Assembly: GCA_029255645.1 (NCBI GenBank)
Contig: JANLJE010000003.1
Location: 45,963-109,962, forward strand
Direction of reading: 5' to 3'
DNA length: 64,000 nt
DNA from: Comamonadaceae bacterium
GTDB taxonomy: Bacteria; Pseudomonadota; Gammaproteobacteria; Burkholderiales; Rhodocyclaceae
Shown: positions 42,322 through 51,040 of the stretch, piece after piece
Numbering within the stretch: the first letter of the stretch is position 1
Layout of the letters: each line of letters starts with the position of its first letter
Made by a program: the position numbers and the translations under genes
The notes under the pieces: generated by a model
What the model was told of the DNA's origin: nothing
Database searches by the model: none
Seen by the model: only the letters and a program-made list of their open reading frames with translations

Positions 42322-45300
42322 GAGGGGCCTCGCGAAAAGGAGTGGGGGGCCGCTGGCCGAAACGGCGGTACAGGATCGGCAGGATCAGCAGCGTCAGCAG
42401 GGTGGAGGTCACGAGGCCGCCGATCACGACGATGGCGAGCGGCCTTTGCACTTCCGAACCGGGGCCACTGGCAAACAGCAGCGGCACGAGGCCCAGGGCG
42501 GCGATGCTGGCGGTCATCAGCACCGGCCGCAGGCGACGTTTGGCGCCTTCCACCACCACCTGGTCGATGGATAGGCCGGTGGCCAGCAGCTGGTTGAAAT
42601 AGCTCACCATCACCACGCCGTTCAGGACGGCGATACCGAGCAGGGCGATGAAGCCGACGGAAGCGGGGACGGACAGGTATTCGCCGGACAGCAGCAGCGA
42701 GAACACGCCACCCACCAGGGCAAAGGGAATGTTGGAGAGCACCAGCACCGCCTGGCGCACCGAGCGGAAGGTGGAAAAGAGCAGGAAGAAGATCAGCGCC
42801 AGGGCCATCGGCACCACGATCGCCAGCCGGGCGGCGGCGCGCTGCTGGTTTTCGAACTGGCCGCCCCAGGCGACCCGATAGCCGGGCGGGAGCTGGATGC
42901 CGGTTTCGACCGCCTTGCGGGCGTCCTCGACAAAGCCGACCAGGTCGCGGCCGCGCACATTGGACTGGACCACCACGAAGCGCTGGGCGTTTTCCCGGTC
43001 GACCTTGACCGGGCCGTCTACCCGCTCGATGCGGGCGATGCTGGTGAGGGGAATGCTCTGGCCGTCCGGCGCGGCGATGCGGAGCCCGGTGAAGGCCGAG
43101 GGACTGTCGCGCAGATCGACCGAGCCCTTGATGAGCAGGGACAGGCGCCGCCCGGATTCAATCACGGTGCCGACGATCTGGCCTTCCAGCAGGCCCTTCA
43201 GGGTGTCCTCCACTTCTTCGACATTGAGGCCGAAGCGCCCGGCCGCGAGCCGGTCCACGCGGATCTGCAGGTACTGGACGCCTTCGTTCTTGATGGTGAA
43301 AGTGTCTTCGGCGCCCTGGATGCCCTTGATGCTGGTCTCGATCTGCCCGGCGAGCCGGTTGAGGGTGTTCAGGTCCGGGCCGTAAATCTTGACCGCCAGA
43401 TCGCCGCGCACCCCGGTCAGCATTTCGGAAACGCGCATGTCGATCGGTTGGGTGAAGGAAAAGCCGATGCCGGGAAAGTCGGCCATCACCTGGCGCAGCT
43501 GATCGGTGAGCCAGTCCGGGTCCGGGGTGCGCCATTCGTTCCTGGGCTTGAGGACCAAGAAGGTGTCGGTCTGATTCAGGCCCATCGGGTCGAGGCCCAG
43601 TTCATCGGCGCCGGTGCGGGCGACGATCGCCTTTACCTCCGGCACCCCTTCCATGATGGCGCGTTGAATGCGGCCATCCAGGGCCAGGCTCTGCTCCAGG
43701 GTGATGGAGGGCAGCTTTTCCAGCTGCATGATCAGGTCCCCTTCATCCATGGTGGGCATGAAGCTCTTGCCGAGCAGGGTATAGGCCCCTGCGGCCGCGA
43801 CCAGGCTGACCAGGGCGCCCACGATCATGGTCCGGGTGTGGGCCAGGGCCCAGGACAGCAGCCGGTCGTAAATGCCATTCATCCGGCGTACCAGCCAGGG
43901 CTCCTGATGGGCCCCGCGCTGCATCAGCCACGAGGCCAGCACGGGCACGGTGGTCAGGGAGAGAAGGAGCGAGGCGGAGAGCGCGAACACGATGGTGAGC
44001 GCCACCGGGCCGAACATCTTGCCTTCCAGCCCCTGCAGCGAAAGCAGCGGCAAAAAGACGATGATGATGATGAAAATGCCGGAGGCCACCGGGGCGGCCA
44101 CCTCCCGGGCGGCCCGGTAGATCAGGTGCAGGGTGGGCAGGTTGTCCGGGGCGTGGGCCAGTTCGGTTTCCACGTTTTCGACCACCACCACCGCCGCATC
44201 CACCAGCATCCCGATGGCGATGGCCAGGCCGCCCAGGCTCATGAGATTGGCCGAGAGCCCGAAACGGTCCATCAGGATGAAGGTCGCCAGGGCCGAGAGG
44301 GGCAGCATCAGGGCGACCACCACGGCAGCGCGCAGGTTGCCGAGGAAGGCCAGCAGCAGGATCAGCACCAGCACGATCGCTTCGAGCAAGGCCTTGGAGA
44401 CGGTCTGCACGGCCCGGTCCACCAGGGAACTGCGGTCGTAGAAGGGCACGATGCTGATGCCCGGCGGCAGGGCGGGCGCGATTTCGTCCAGCCGCGCCTT
44501 GACGCCGGCCACCACGGCCCGCGCATTGGCGCCCCGGAGACCGAGCACCAGGCCCTGCACCGCCTCGCCCCCGCCACTCTTGGTCACGGCGCCATAGCGG
44601 CTCAGGTAGCCATACCGCACGGCAGCCACGTCCCCCACCCGGGCGACGCCGCCGGGGCCGCTCTGGACCACGATGGCGGCGACGTCCTCCAGGGTGCGGA
44701 TGGCGCCCTCGGTGCGTACCAGCAGGGATTCCTCCCCGTCGTTGAGGCGCCCGGCCCCGTCGTTGCGGTTGTTGCGGGCCAGGGCTTCGCGCAGCTGCGC
44801 CAGGGACAGGCCCCGGGCCGCCAGGGCCGTGGTGTCGGGCACGACTTCGAAGGTCTTTACATAGCCGCCCAGGCTATTGACATCGGCCACGCCGGGCACG
44901 GTGCGCAGCTGCGGGCGGATCACCCATTCCAGCAGGCTGCGCTTTTCATCGAGCGGCAGGTCTCCTTCGATGGTGAACATGAACATTTCCCCGAGCGGGG
45001 TGGTGATCGGGGCCAGGCCGCCGCTGATGCCGGGCGGCAGGCTGCCCATGACGCCGGACAGGCGTTCGCCCACCTGCTGGCGGGCCCAGTAGATGTCGGT
45101 GCCATCCTCGAAGTCGATGGTGATGTCGGTGATGGCGTATTTGGAGGTGGAGCGCAGCAGGCGCTGCCGCGGGATGCCCAGCATTTCCTGCTCGACCGGA
45201 GTGACGATGCGGGCTTCCACTTCTTCCGGGGTCATGCCGGGGGCCTTGAGGATGATCTTGACCTGAGAGGTGGAAACATCGGGAAAGGCGTCGATGGGAA

Positions 45301-45400
45301 GCTGCAGAAAAGCCTGTATCCCGAGTCCTGCGAGCATCAAGGTGAGCACCAGCACCAGGAGGCGCTGGGTCAGGGAAAAGCGGATCAGGCGCACCAGCAT
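42314..45400 (-). CDS. Heavy-metal efflux RND transporter permease (CzcA/CusA family)
   Basis: 1028 aa; QLPIDAFPDVSTSQVKI, AIGMLVDAAVVVVENVE, 12-TM RND pattern. Confidence 0.94.
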   Translation of the reverse strand: MLVRLIRFSLTQRLLVLVLTLMLAGLGIQAFLQLPIDAFPDVSTSQVKIILKAPGMTPEEVEARIVTPVEQEMLGIPRQRLLRSTSKYAITDITIDFEDGTDIYWARQQVGERLSGVMGSLPPGISGGLAPITTPLGEMFMFTIEGDLPLDEKRSLLEWVIRPQLRTVPGVADVNSLGGYVKTFEVVPDTTALAARGLSLAQLREALARNNRNDGAGRLNDGEESLLVRTEGAIRTLEDVAAIVVQSGPGGVARVGDVAAVRYGYLSRYGAVTKSGGGEAVQGLVLGLRGANARAVVAGVKARLDEIAPALPPGISIVPFYDRSSLVDRAVQTVSKALLEAIVLVLILLLAFLGNLRAAVVVALMLPLSALATFILMDRFGLSANLMSLGGLAIAIGMLVDAAVVVVENVETELAHAPDNLPTLHLIYRAAREVAAPVASGIFIIIIVFLPLLSLQGLEGKMFGPVALTIVFALSASLLLSLTTVPVLASWLMQRGAHQEPWLVRRMNGIYDRLLSWALAHTRTMIVGALVSLVAAAGAYTLLGKSFMPTMDEGDLIMQLEKLPSITLEQSLALDGRIQRAIMEGVPEVKAIVARTGADELGLDPMGLNQTDTFLVLKPRNEWRTPDPDWLTDQLRQVMADFPGIGFSFTQPIDMRVSEMLTGVRGDLAVKIYGPDLNTLNRLAGQIETSIKGIQGAEDTFTIKNEGVQYLQIRVDRLAAGRFGLNVEEVEDTLKGLLEGQIVGTVIESGRRLSLLIKGSVDLRDSPSAFTGLRIAAPDGQSIPLTSIARIERVDGPVKVDRENAQRFVVVQSNVRGRDLVGFVEDARKAVETGIQLPPGYRVAWGGQFENQQRAAARLAIVVPMALALIFFLLFSTFRSVRQAVLVLSNIPFALVGGVFSLLLSGEYLSVPASVGFIALLGIAVLNGVVMVSYFNQLLATGLSIDQVVVEGAKRRLRPVLMTASIAALGLVPLLFASGPGSEVQRPLAIVVIGGLVTSTLLTLLILPILYRRFGQRPPTPFREAPHA

Positions 45401-46494
45401 TACTTGCCCTCCGCCGCGCCAAGCAGCATGGCCTTGAGGCTGGCCACGCCCTGGACGGCCACCCGCTCACCGGGGGCGAGCCCTTCCACCATCACGGTAT
45501 CTCCGAGCTGGGAGAGCACCTTCACCGGGCGGGCCACGAAGCGGACCGAATCGCCCTTGCCCTGCTGGACAAAGGCCAGCAACTGTCCCCCATGGCGCAC
45601 CAGGGCGCGGCTGGGGAGGGCGAGCCCGGCCTGGCCGCTGACGTGAATTTCCACTTCCACGGCCTGGCCCGGGCTGAGCCGCGCACTGCCCTGATCCACC
45701 TGGGCGCGCAAGGTGGCATTCTGGCTCATCGGGTCCACGCTGCGGCTTATGGCCAGCAGCTTGCCCTCCAGCCCCAGGAGGGGCAGGCTCACCGGGTCGC
45801 CGACCTTGACCTGGGCGGCCACGGCGGGCGGCACCTGCAGGGTGATCCAGAGCGGGCTGAGCTTGCCGATGCGGGCAATCGGGGTGGCGGCGGGCAGGCG
45901 GTCTCCGGCCTGGGCCAGTTGGTCGAGCAGGATGCCGTCCATGCCCGCTCGCAGTTCCAGCAGCGGCGCGATCTGTCCCGGCTTGCCTCCGGCCAGGCTC
46001 AGGGCCTGGCGGCTTTGCGCCAGCTGGGCACTGGATTCAATGGCGCTCGCCCGGGTATTTTCCAGGCGGCCGGCGGGGATGATGCCTTCCTTGAACAGCT
46101 GTTCGTCGCGCTTTAACGCCGCTCCGGTCTGCGCCGCCCGGGCACTGGCTTCGCCGTGCTGGCGTTGCAGTTCCAGGGCGCCGGGGCTGACCAGGCGGGC
46201 CACCACCTGCCCCTTCTTGACCGCCGCTCCCGGCGCGACCAGCAGTTCCTGCAAGGTGCCCTCCAGGGGGGCGACCAGCACCTGCAACTGGCCGGCGGGG
46301 ACTTCGACCCGGCCCGGCAGATGCTGGAGCCGGGCGTCGGCCTGGGCATTCAGGACCTGGGTCTGGATGCCCAGGGAAAGGATCTGGCGTCCGCTCAGCG
46401 GGCCGGTTTCAGCAGCCTGGACGCAAACGGCGGTGAGCCAGAGCGGGAGCAGCAGGCAGAGTGCCTGACGTGGCATCGGGAGGTGAAGGGGCAT
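45400..46494 (-). CDS. RND efflux periplasmic adaptor subunit
   Basis: Biotinyl-lipoyl-like and beta-barrel regions; overlaps RND permease. Confidence 0.92.
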   Translation of the reverse strand: MPLHLPMPRQALCLLLPLWLTAVCVQAAETGPLSGRQILSLGIQTQVLNAQADARLQHLPGRVEVPAGQLQVLVAPLEGTLQELLVAPGAAVKKGQVVARLVSPGALELQRQHGEASARAAQTGAALKRDEQLFKEGIIPAGRLENTRASAIESSAQLAQSRQALSLAGGKPGQIAPLLELRAGMDGILLDQLAQAGDRLPAATPIARIGKLSPLWITLQVPPAVAAQVKVGDPVSLPLLGLEGKLLAISRSVDPMSQNATLRAQVDQGSARLSPGQAVEVEIHVSGQAGLALPSRALVRHGGQLLAFVQQGKGDSVRFVARPVKVLSQLGDTVMVEGLAPGERVAVQGVASLKAMLLGAAEGK

Positions 46495-46530
46495 GGGATG
46501 AGAATGTCCGTGAGCAAAATGGTGGCTACC

Positions 46531-47340
46531 TTAATTCACGCTGTCTGAACCGGGCCTGAACAGCGGTTGGCGGCAGGTGGGCCGCCCGGTTCCGGCCGGG
46601 GTGGGCGGCTGGAGTCGTTGCGGCGCCAGGCGGCCCAGACCCAACTCGGCCTTGAGCAGGATGGCCAGGCCAAGGCTGAGTGCCCAGGCGAACCACAGCG
46701 ACCAGAGGGTGTGGGAAAGAAAATGGGCGCCCTGGATCATGCGCGCCAGGCCCATCAGGCTGCCCAGGCCGAGCCCCGCCAGGAGGCCGAGGCGCGCCAG
46801 GCGAGCCCCGGCCGGGCGCAGGGCGATGCCCCAGACGATCCAGAGGTAGCCCGCCGAAGCGTGCCCGGCGGGAAAACATTCGCCCGCCTTGATGCCTTCC
46901 GGCGCCGCCGCAAAGAGCGGCAGATAGGGGGCGAAGCCGCCGAAGTCCGCCAGATCCCAGGGGCAGTAACGGTGGGTGAGGCCCTTCAGCAAGGTGGTGC
47001 CGAGGGGGATCAGCAGCATGCCCAGGGCGGCCAGCACGGCATTGCGGCGCGGCAGCCAGGCGAGTTCGCCCTTCCAGCCCAGGTAGCAGAAATAAAGGGC
47101 CCCGGCCACGGCCACGGAGGAAGCCTGTTTCATGCCGTGGTATAGCACGGTGTCGAGCAGCCATTGGTGGCGGAGCGGAAAGCGGCCCAGTTCCGGGTCG
47201 TAGAGGCGGCGGGCGATTTCCAGGTCGAGGCGGGTGTGCTCGGAGACCAGGAACAGCACGGCGGCGCCGATGAGCAGCAGCAGCGCCTGGGCGGCGGGCC
47301 AGCGCCAGGAAGCGGGCCGATGTGACGCTAGCTGCGGCAT
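46531..47340 (-). CDS. PAP2 superfamily phosphatase
   Basis: KGLTHRYCPWDL, CFPAGHASAGYLW, GAHFLSHTLWS. Confidence 0.9.
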   Translation of the reverse strand: MPQLASHRPASWRWPAAQALLLLIGAAVLFLVSEHTRLDLEIARRLYDPELGRFPLRHQWLLDTVLYHGMKQASSVAVAGALYFCYLGWKGELAWLPRRNAVLAALGMLLIPLGTTLLKGLTHRYCPWDLADFGGFAPYLPLFAAAPEGIKAGECFPAGHASAGYLWIVWGIALRPAGARLARLGLLAGLGLGSLMGLARMIQGAHFLSHTLWSLWFAWALSLGLAILLKAELGLGRLAPQRLQPPTPAGTGRPTCRQPLFRPGSDSVN

Positions 47341-48986
47341 GGGGCGGACAGGTCGAGCCGGGGATCCCGGGCCTGGGTGCTGACATCCAAAAGGCCAAGG
47401 AGGGTATGGAACAGGTTGTCGTGGCTGGCGGGCTTGGTGGCCTCGCGGCGCAGGCAGGCGGTATCGAGCCCGAAACTTTTTGCGTAGCCGCGGGAAAACC
47501 ACATCAGCATCGGCACCCGGGTCTGCTCCCGCGGCGCGATGGCATAGGGCATGCCGTGCAGGTAGAGCCCGTTTTCGCCGAGCGATTCGCCGTGGTCGGA
47601 GACATACAGCAGGGCCGTGTCGTAGCGCGCTTCCTGCGCCTTCAGGAGGTCGATGGTCCGGGCCAGGAAGTGGTCGGTGTAAAGCAGGGCGTTGTCGTAG
47701 CTGTTGCCGATCTGGGCCTGGCTGCACTGGCTCAGGTCGGCCGTGTCGCAGCCCGGGCCGAAGCGCCGGAAGGCTTCCGGATAGCGCTTGTAGTAGGCCG
47801 GCCCGTGATTGCCCAGCTGATGCAGGACGAGCACCAGATTGCCGTGCTGGTCGGCGGCCAGGCGGGGGATGCCGTCGAGCAGGATCTCGTCCAGGCAGCG
47901 CTCCCCGTCGCAGAGCGCCGGGCGCGGCTCGGGGCGCTGCAGTTCGAGGCCGGCGCAAACACCCTTGCAGCCGGACTGGTTGTCGCGCCAGATCACCCGG
48001 AAGCCGGCCCGGGCCAGCACCTGCAAGAGGGATTCGCTACCGCGGATGTCCGCCTCGTCATAGTGCCGCCGGCCCTGCAGGGAGAACATGCAAGGCAGCG
48101 AGACTTCGGTATTGGTGCCGCAACTCGAGACGTCCGTAAAACCGATCACGTCCTGGGCGGCGGTCTCCGGCGTCGTGTCGCGCAGCTTGCCGTCCGGCCC
48201 CGGATGCGGGCCCCAGTTGGCGGCGCGCGCGGTTTCCCCCACCACCAGCACGAACAGCACGGGTTTGTCGCGCCTGGCCCAGGCGGCTCCGGGCGCGGCA
48301 TCGGGGGCGATCGTCTTTTTTGCTACCGGGTTGGCGCGGGCATCCTGGCTCAAGGCCCGGGCCAGGGAATACAGCACGTTGCCGGGGGTGATCAGGTAGC
48401 GCACTTCCTTTTGATTGCGCATCAGGGCGGCGAGATCCTGGTAGGCCAGGGCGAGGCCGGCCACGCCGAGGACGAGGGCGGCCGCAAGGCTCAGGCCCCG
48501 CACCAGCAGGGCCTTGCCGAGGCGGCGGGGGCGGATGTCCACGCGGCTGAGAAACAACAGGGGCAGGGCGAGGTAGAGGGTGAGATGGGGCAGCAGGTCG
48601 AGGGTCAACAGTTCCCGGGCCTCGGCCGGGTCGGTGCGCAGCACGTTTCTGAGCATGTCCGGATCGACATAGATGCCGAACTTCTGCATGTAAAAGCCGG
48701 CGCTGGCGGCCAGGGCCAGGAGCAGGACCAGCAAGGGTTTGATGCTGCGGCGGAAGGCGGGGAGGGCGGCCAGGCCGAAGTGCAAGGCGGTGATCAGCAG
48801 GCCGGTGCCTGCCAGGAAGCGCCAGGTGGCAAGGCTGGCCGGGTCGCGCCCGTGCAGGGCGGCCTGCCAGAAGACGCCGTTGCCGGCCAGGGTAAACCAC
48901 AGGCTGGCGATGAGGAGCAGGGTTTCCTGGCTCCAGGCGAAGCGGGGCAGGCGGGCGGCGGTGACGGCAAGCTTGGATTCGTTCAT
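47328..48986 (-). CDS. eptA: Phosphoethanolamine-lipid A transferase (EptA/MCR family)
   Basis: VVGETARAANW, SCGTNTEVSLPCMFS, SDHGESLGENGLYLHGMPYAIAP. Confidence 0.93.
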   Translation of the reverse strand: MNESKLAVTAARLPRFAWSQETLLLIASLWFTLAGNGVFWQAALHGRDPASLATWRFLAGTGLLITALHFGLAALPAFRRSIKPLLVLLLALAASAGFYMQKFGIYVDPDMLRNVLRTDPAEARELLTLDLLPHLTLYLALPLLFLSRVDIRPRRLGKALLVRGLSLAAALVLGVAGLALAYQDLAALMRNQKEVRYLITPGNVLYSLARALSQDARANPVAKKTIAPDAAPGAAWARRDKPVLFVLVVGETARAANWGPHPGPDGKLRDTTPETAAQDVIGFTDVSSCGTNTEVSLPCMFSLQGRRHYDEADIRGSESLLQVLARAGFRVIWRDNQSGCKGVCAGLELQRPEPRPALCDGERCLDEILLDGIPRLAADQHGNLVLVLHQLGNHGPAYYKRYPEAFRRFGPGCDTADLSQCSQAQIGNSYDNALLYTDHFLARTIDLLKAQEARYDTALLYVSDHGESLGENGLYLHGMPYAIAPREQTRVPMLMWFSRGYAKSFGLDTACLRREATKPASHDNLFHTLLGLLDVSTQARDPRLDLSAPCRS

Positions 48987-49019
48987 GGTGCGGCAGTGTG
49001 GCGGGGCGGGTGTGAGGCT

Positions 49020-50297
49020 TTAGTGAGGAATTTGTGAAGAAATCGTGAGATCGGGGCCGAAATCCACCCAGAACAGGGCGCCTCCTTGCGGGTGGTCGGC
49101 GCCCCCGGCCTGCCAGCCGCTGGCCGTAGAGACGTGCCGCACCAGGGTGAGTCCGAGGCCGTGGCCGGCGCCGGGGCCCTGGCGCTGGAAGCGTTCGAAC
49201 AGGCGCTCCGGGTCGGTGCCGCCCAGGCCCGGGCCGCGATCGCGCACCTCCAGGCGGCTCTCCTCCAGCCGGCACTGCACGGCCGCGCCGCCGCCATGCC
49301 GGATGGCGTTTTCCAGCAAGTTACGGAGCACGAGCTGCAGCAGGGCCGGATCGGCCCAGAGACAGGCCTCCGGCGGCACCCGGTTGTCGAGGGCCGGGAC
49401 ACCGGCGGGGTCGAGGGACTGCCAGCAGGCGTCGATCTCCCGGGCCAGGGCAAGATGCTCCCGTTCCTTGGGTCCGGCGTCCCGGGCGAGGAGGAGCAGG
49501 CTCGTGGCGAGCCGGGTGATGCGGTCGCAGGCGGCGATGATGCGTCTGGCGCGCTGGCGGGCCTTGTCCGGCAGGTCCGGGTTGGCGGCCAGCAGTTCCG
49601 CGTCGCTGCGGATGCCGGCCAGGGGGGTGCGCAGTTCATGGGAGAGGTGGGCATTGAAGGCTTGTTCCCGGGCGAGTAGCTCGTGCTGGCGGGTTTCGGC
49701 CGCGTCCAGGGCCTGGGCCACGGCCAGCAGTTCGCGTTCCATGCCGGGCTGGGCATAGGGCTGGCCGCCGCGGCCCTGGGCCAGGCGCGCCGCGAGGCTC
49801 TCGAGGCCCCGGGTCAGGCGCCCGGCCAGGGCATAGACCAGCACCAGCACCAGGGCGCAGAGGATCAGGGCGCCGGAGAGGATCAGGGTGCTGACGGCCG
49901 TTACCCGGGCGCCGTGTTCCGATTCGTCGTAACGCAGGATGAAACGGGCCCCTCTGGCCTCGCGCACCGCGACGTGGAATTCCCGGGTCCCCAGGAAAAT
50001 CTCGTGGTTGCCGATCGGGAGCCGGGCCAGTTCAGGCGCCAGTCCGGGAGGCGGGGGTTCGCCGGGGCGCAGGCGGTAGAGCTGCATGTTGGGGGTGTTG
50101 GGCAGGGTCAGCCGTTCCGAATCGCCGCTGGCGCGAATGCTGTATTCCAGTTGCTCGGCAAGAATGTCGTCGATGAACTCCGCTTCCATCTCCTCATACA
50201 TCGACAGCAGGGCCAGGGCCTGGCCGGCGATCAGCAGCAGCACCAGCCCCGTCACCGACCAGGCGATCCTGATCCGCATGCTGGGGGGCGGCTTCAT
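49020..50297 (-). CDS. Sensor histidine kinase (PmrB/BasS-like by context)
   Basis: HLSHELRTPLAGIRSDAELL; LLENAIRHGG; two TMs. Confidence 0.9.
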   Translation of the reverse strand: MKPPPSMRIRIAWSVTGLVLLLIAGQALALLSMYEEMEAEFIDDILAEQLEYSIRASGDSERLTLPNTPNMQLYRLRPGEPPPPGLAPELARLPIGNHEIFLGTREFHVAVREARGARFILRYDESEHGARVTAVSTLILSGALILCALVLVLVYALAGRLTRGLESLAARLAQGRGGQPYAQPGMERELLAVAQALDAAETRQHELLAREQAFNAHLSHELRTPLAGIRSDAELLAANPDLPDKARQRARRIIAACDRITRLATSLLLLARDAGPKEREHLALAREIDACWQSLDPAGVPALDNRVPPEACLWADPALLQLVLRNLLENAIRHGGGAAVQCRLEESRLEVRDRGPGLGGTDPERLFERFQRQGPGAGHGLGLTLVRHVSTASGWQAGGADHPQGGALFWVDFGPDLTISSQIPH

Positions 50298-50965
50298 GGC
50301 GGGCAGACCAGCTTGTAGCCCAGGCCGTGAACATTCGCCACCTGCACGCCGCTGGCTTCGCCCAGGGCCCGGCGCAGGGTGTAGAGGACGCTGCGCAGGT
50401 TGTCGCTCGATTCCTGCTCGCGGCCCCAGATGGCGATTTCCAGCTCGCGGCGGGAGAACACCCGGTTCGGGTGGGAAATGAGTTCGGCAAGGAGCTTCAG
50501 GGCCTTGGGGGGCAGGCGCAGGGGCTGGCCGGCGAGCCGCACTTCCTGGGCGCTGCCATCGTACTCCAGGGGGCCCTGGCGGTAGATCCGGGCCTGGGAC
50601 TGGACCCCGGCGCGGCGGACCAGGGCCGCGAGGCGGACTTCCACCTCCTCCAGGGCAAAGGGTTTGACGAGGTAATCGTCGGCCCCGGCGGCAAAGGCCG
50701 TGAGCTTGTCTTCCAGGGTATCCCGGGCGGTGAGGATGAGCAGGGGCAGGGGATGGCCGGCGGCGCGCAGGCGCCGGGCCAGGCCGATGCCGTCCCCGTC
50801 GGGCAGGTTGCGGTCCAGGATCGCCGCATCAAAGCCGCTGTCTTCGAGCAGCAAGGCGGCGCCCGCCAGGGTGTGGGCGTAGTCGCACTGATGCCCGCGC
50901 GACTCCAGGTACTCATAGAGGTTCTCGGCGAGGGTCCGGTCGTCTTCGACGATGAGGATGCGCAT
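50294..50965 (-). CDS. OmpR/PhoB-family response regulator (PmrA/BasR-like by context)
   Basis: MRILIVEDDRTLAENL receiver; winged-helix C-terminus. Confidence 0.92.
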   Translation of the reverse strand: MRILIVEDDRTLAENLYEYLESRGHQCDYAHTLAGAALLLEDSGFDAAILDRNLPDGDGIGLARRLRAAGHPLPLLILTARDTLEDKLTAFAAGADDYLVKPFALEEVEVRLAALVRRAGVQSQARIYRQGPLEYDGSAQEVRLAGQPLRLPPKALKLLAELISHPNRVFSRRELEIAIWGREQESSDNLRSVLYTLRRALGEASGVQVANVHGLGYKLVCPP

Positions 50966-51040
50966 GGAAGGCGTAGAGAAGAAAGGCCCACATTATAGGC
51001 AGCGCCGGCCGGTCATGCCGGCGCAGTACAATGACGTCCC

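Noticed and set aside
43448-45646. 732-aa plus-strand ORF opposite the RND permease
   Set aside because: Antisense shadow of a clear RND gene.
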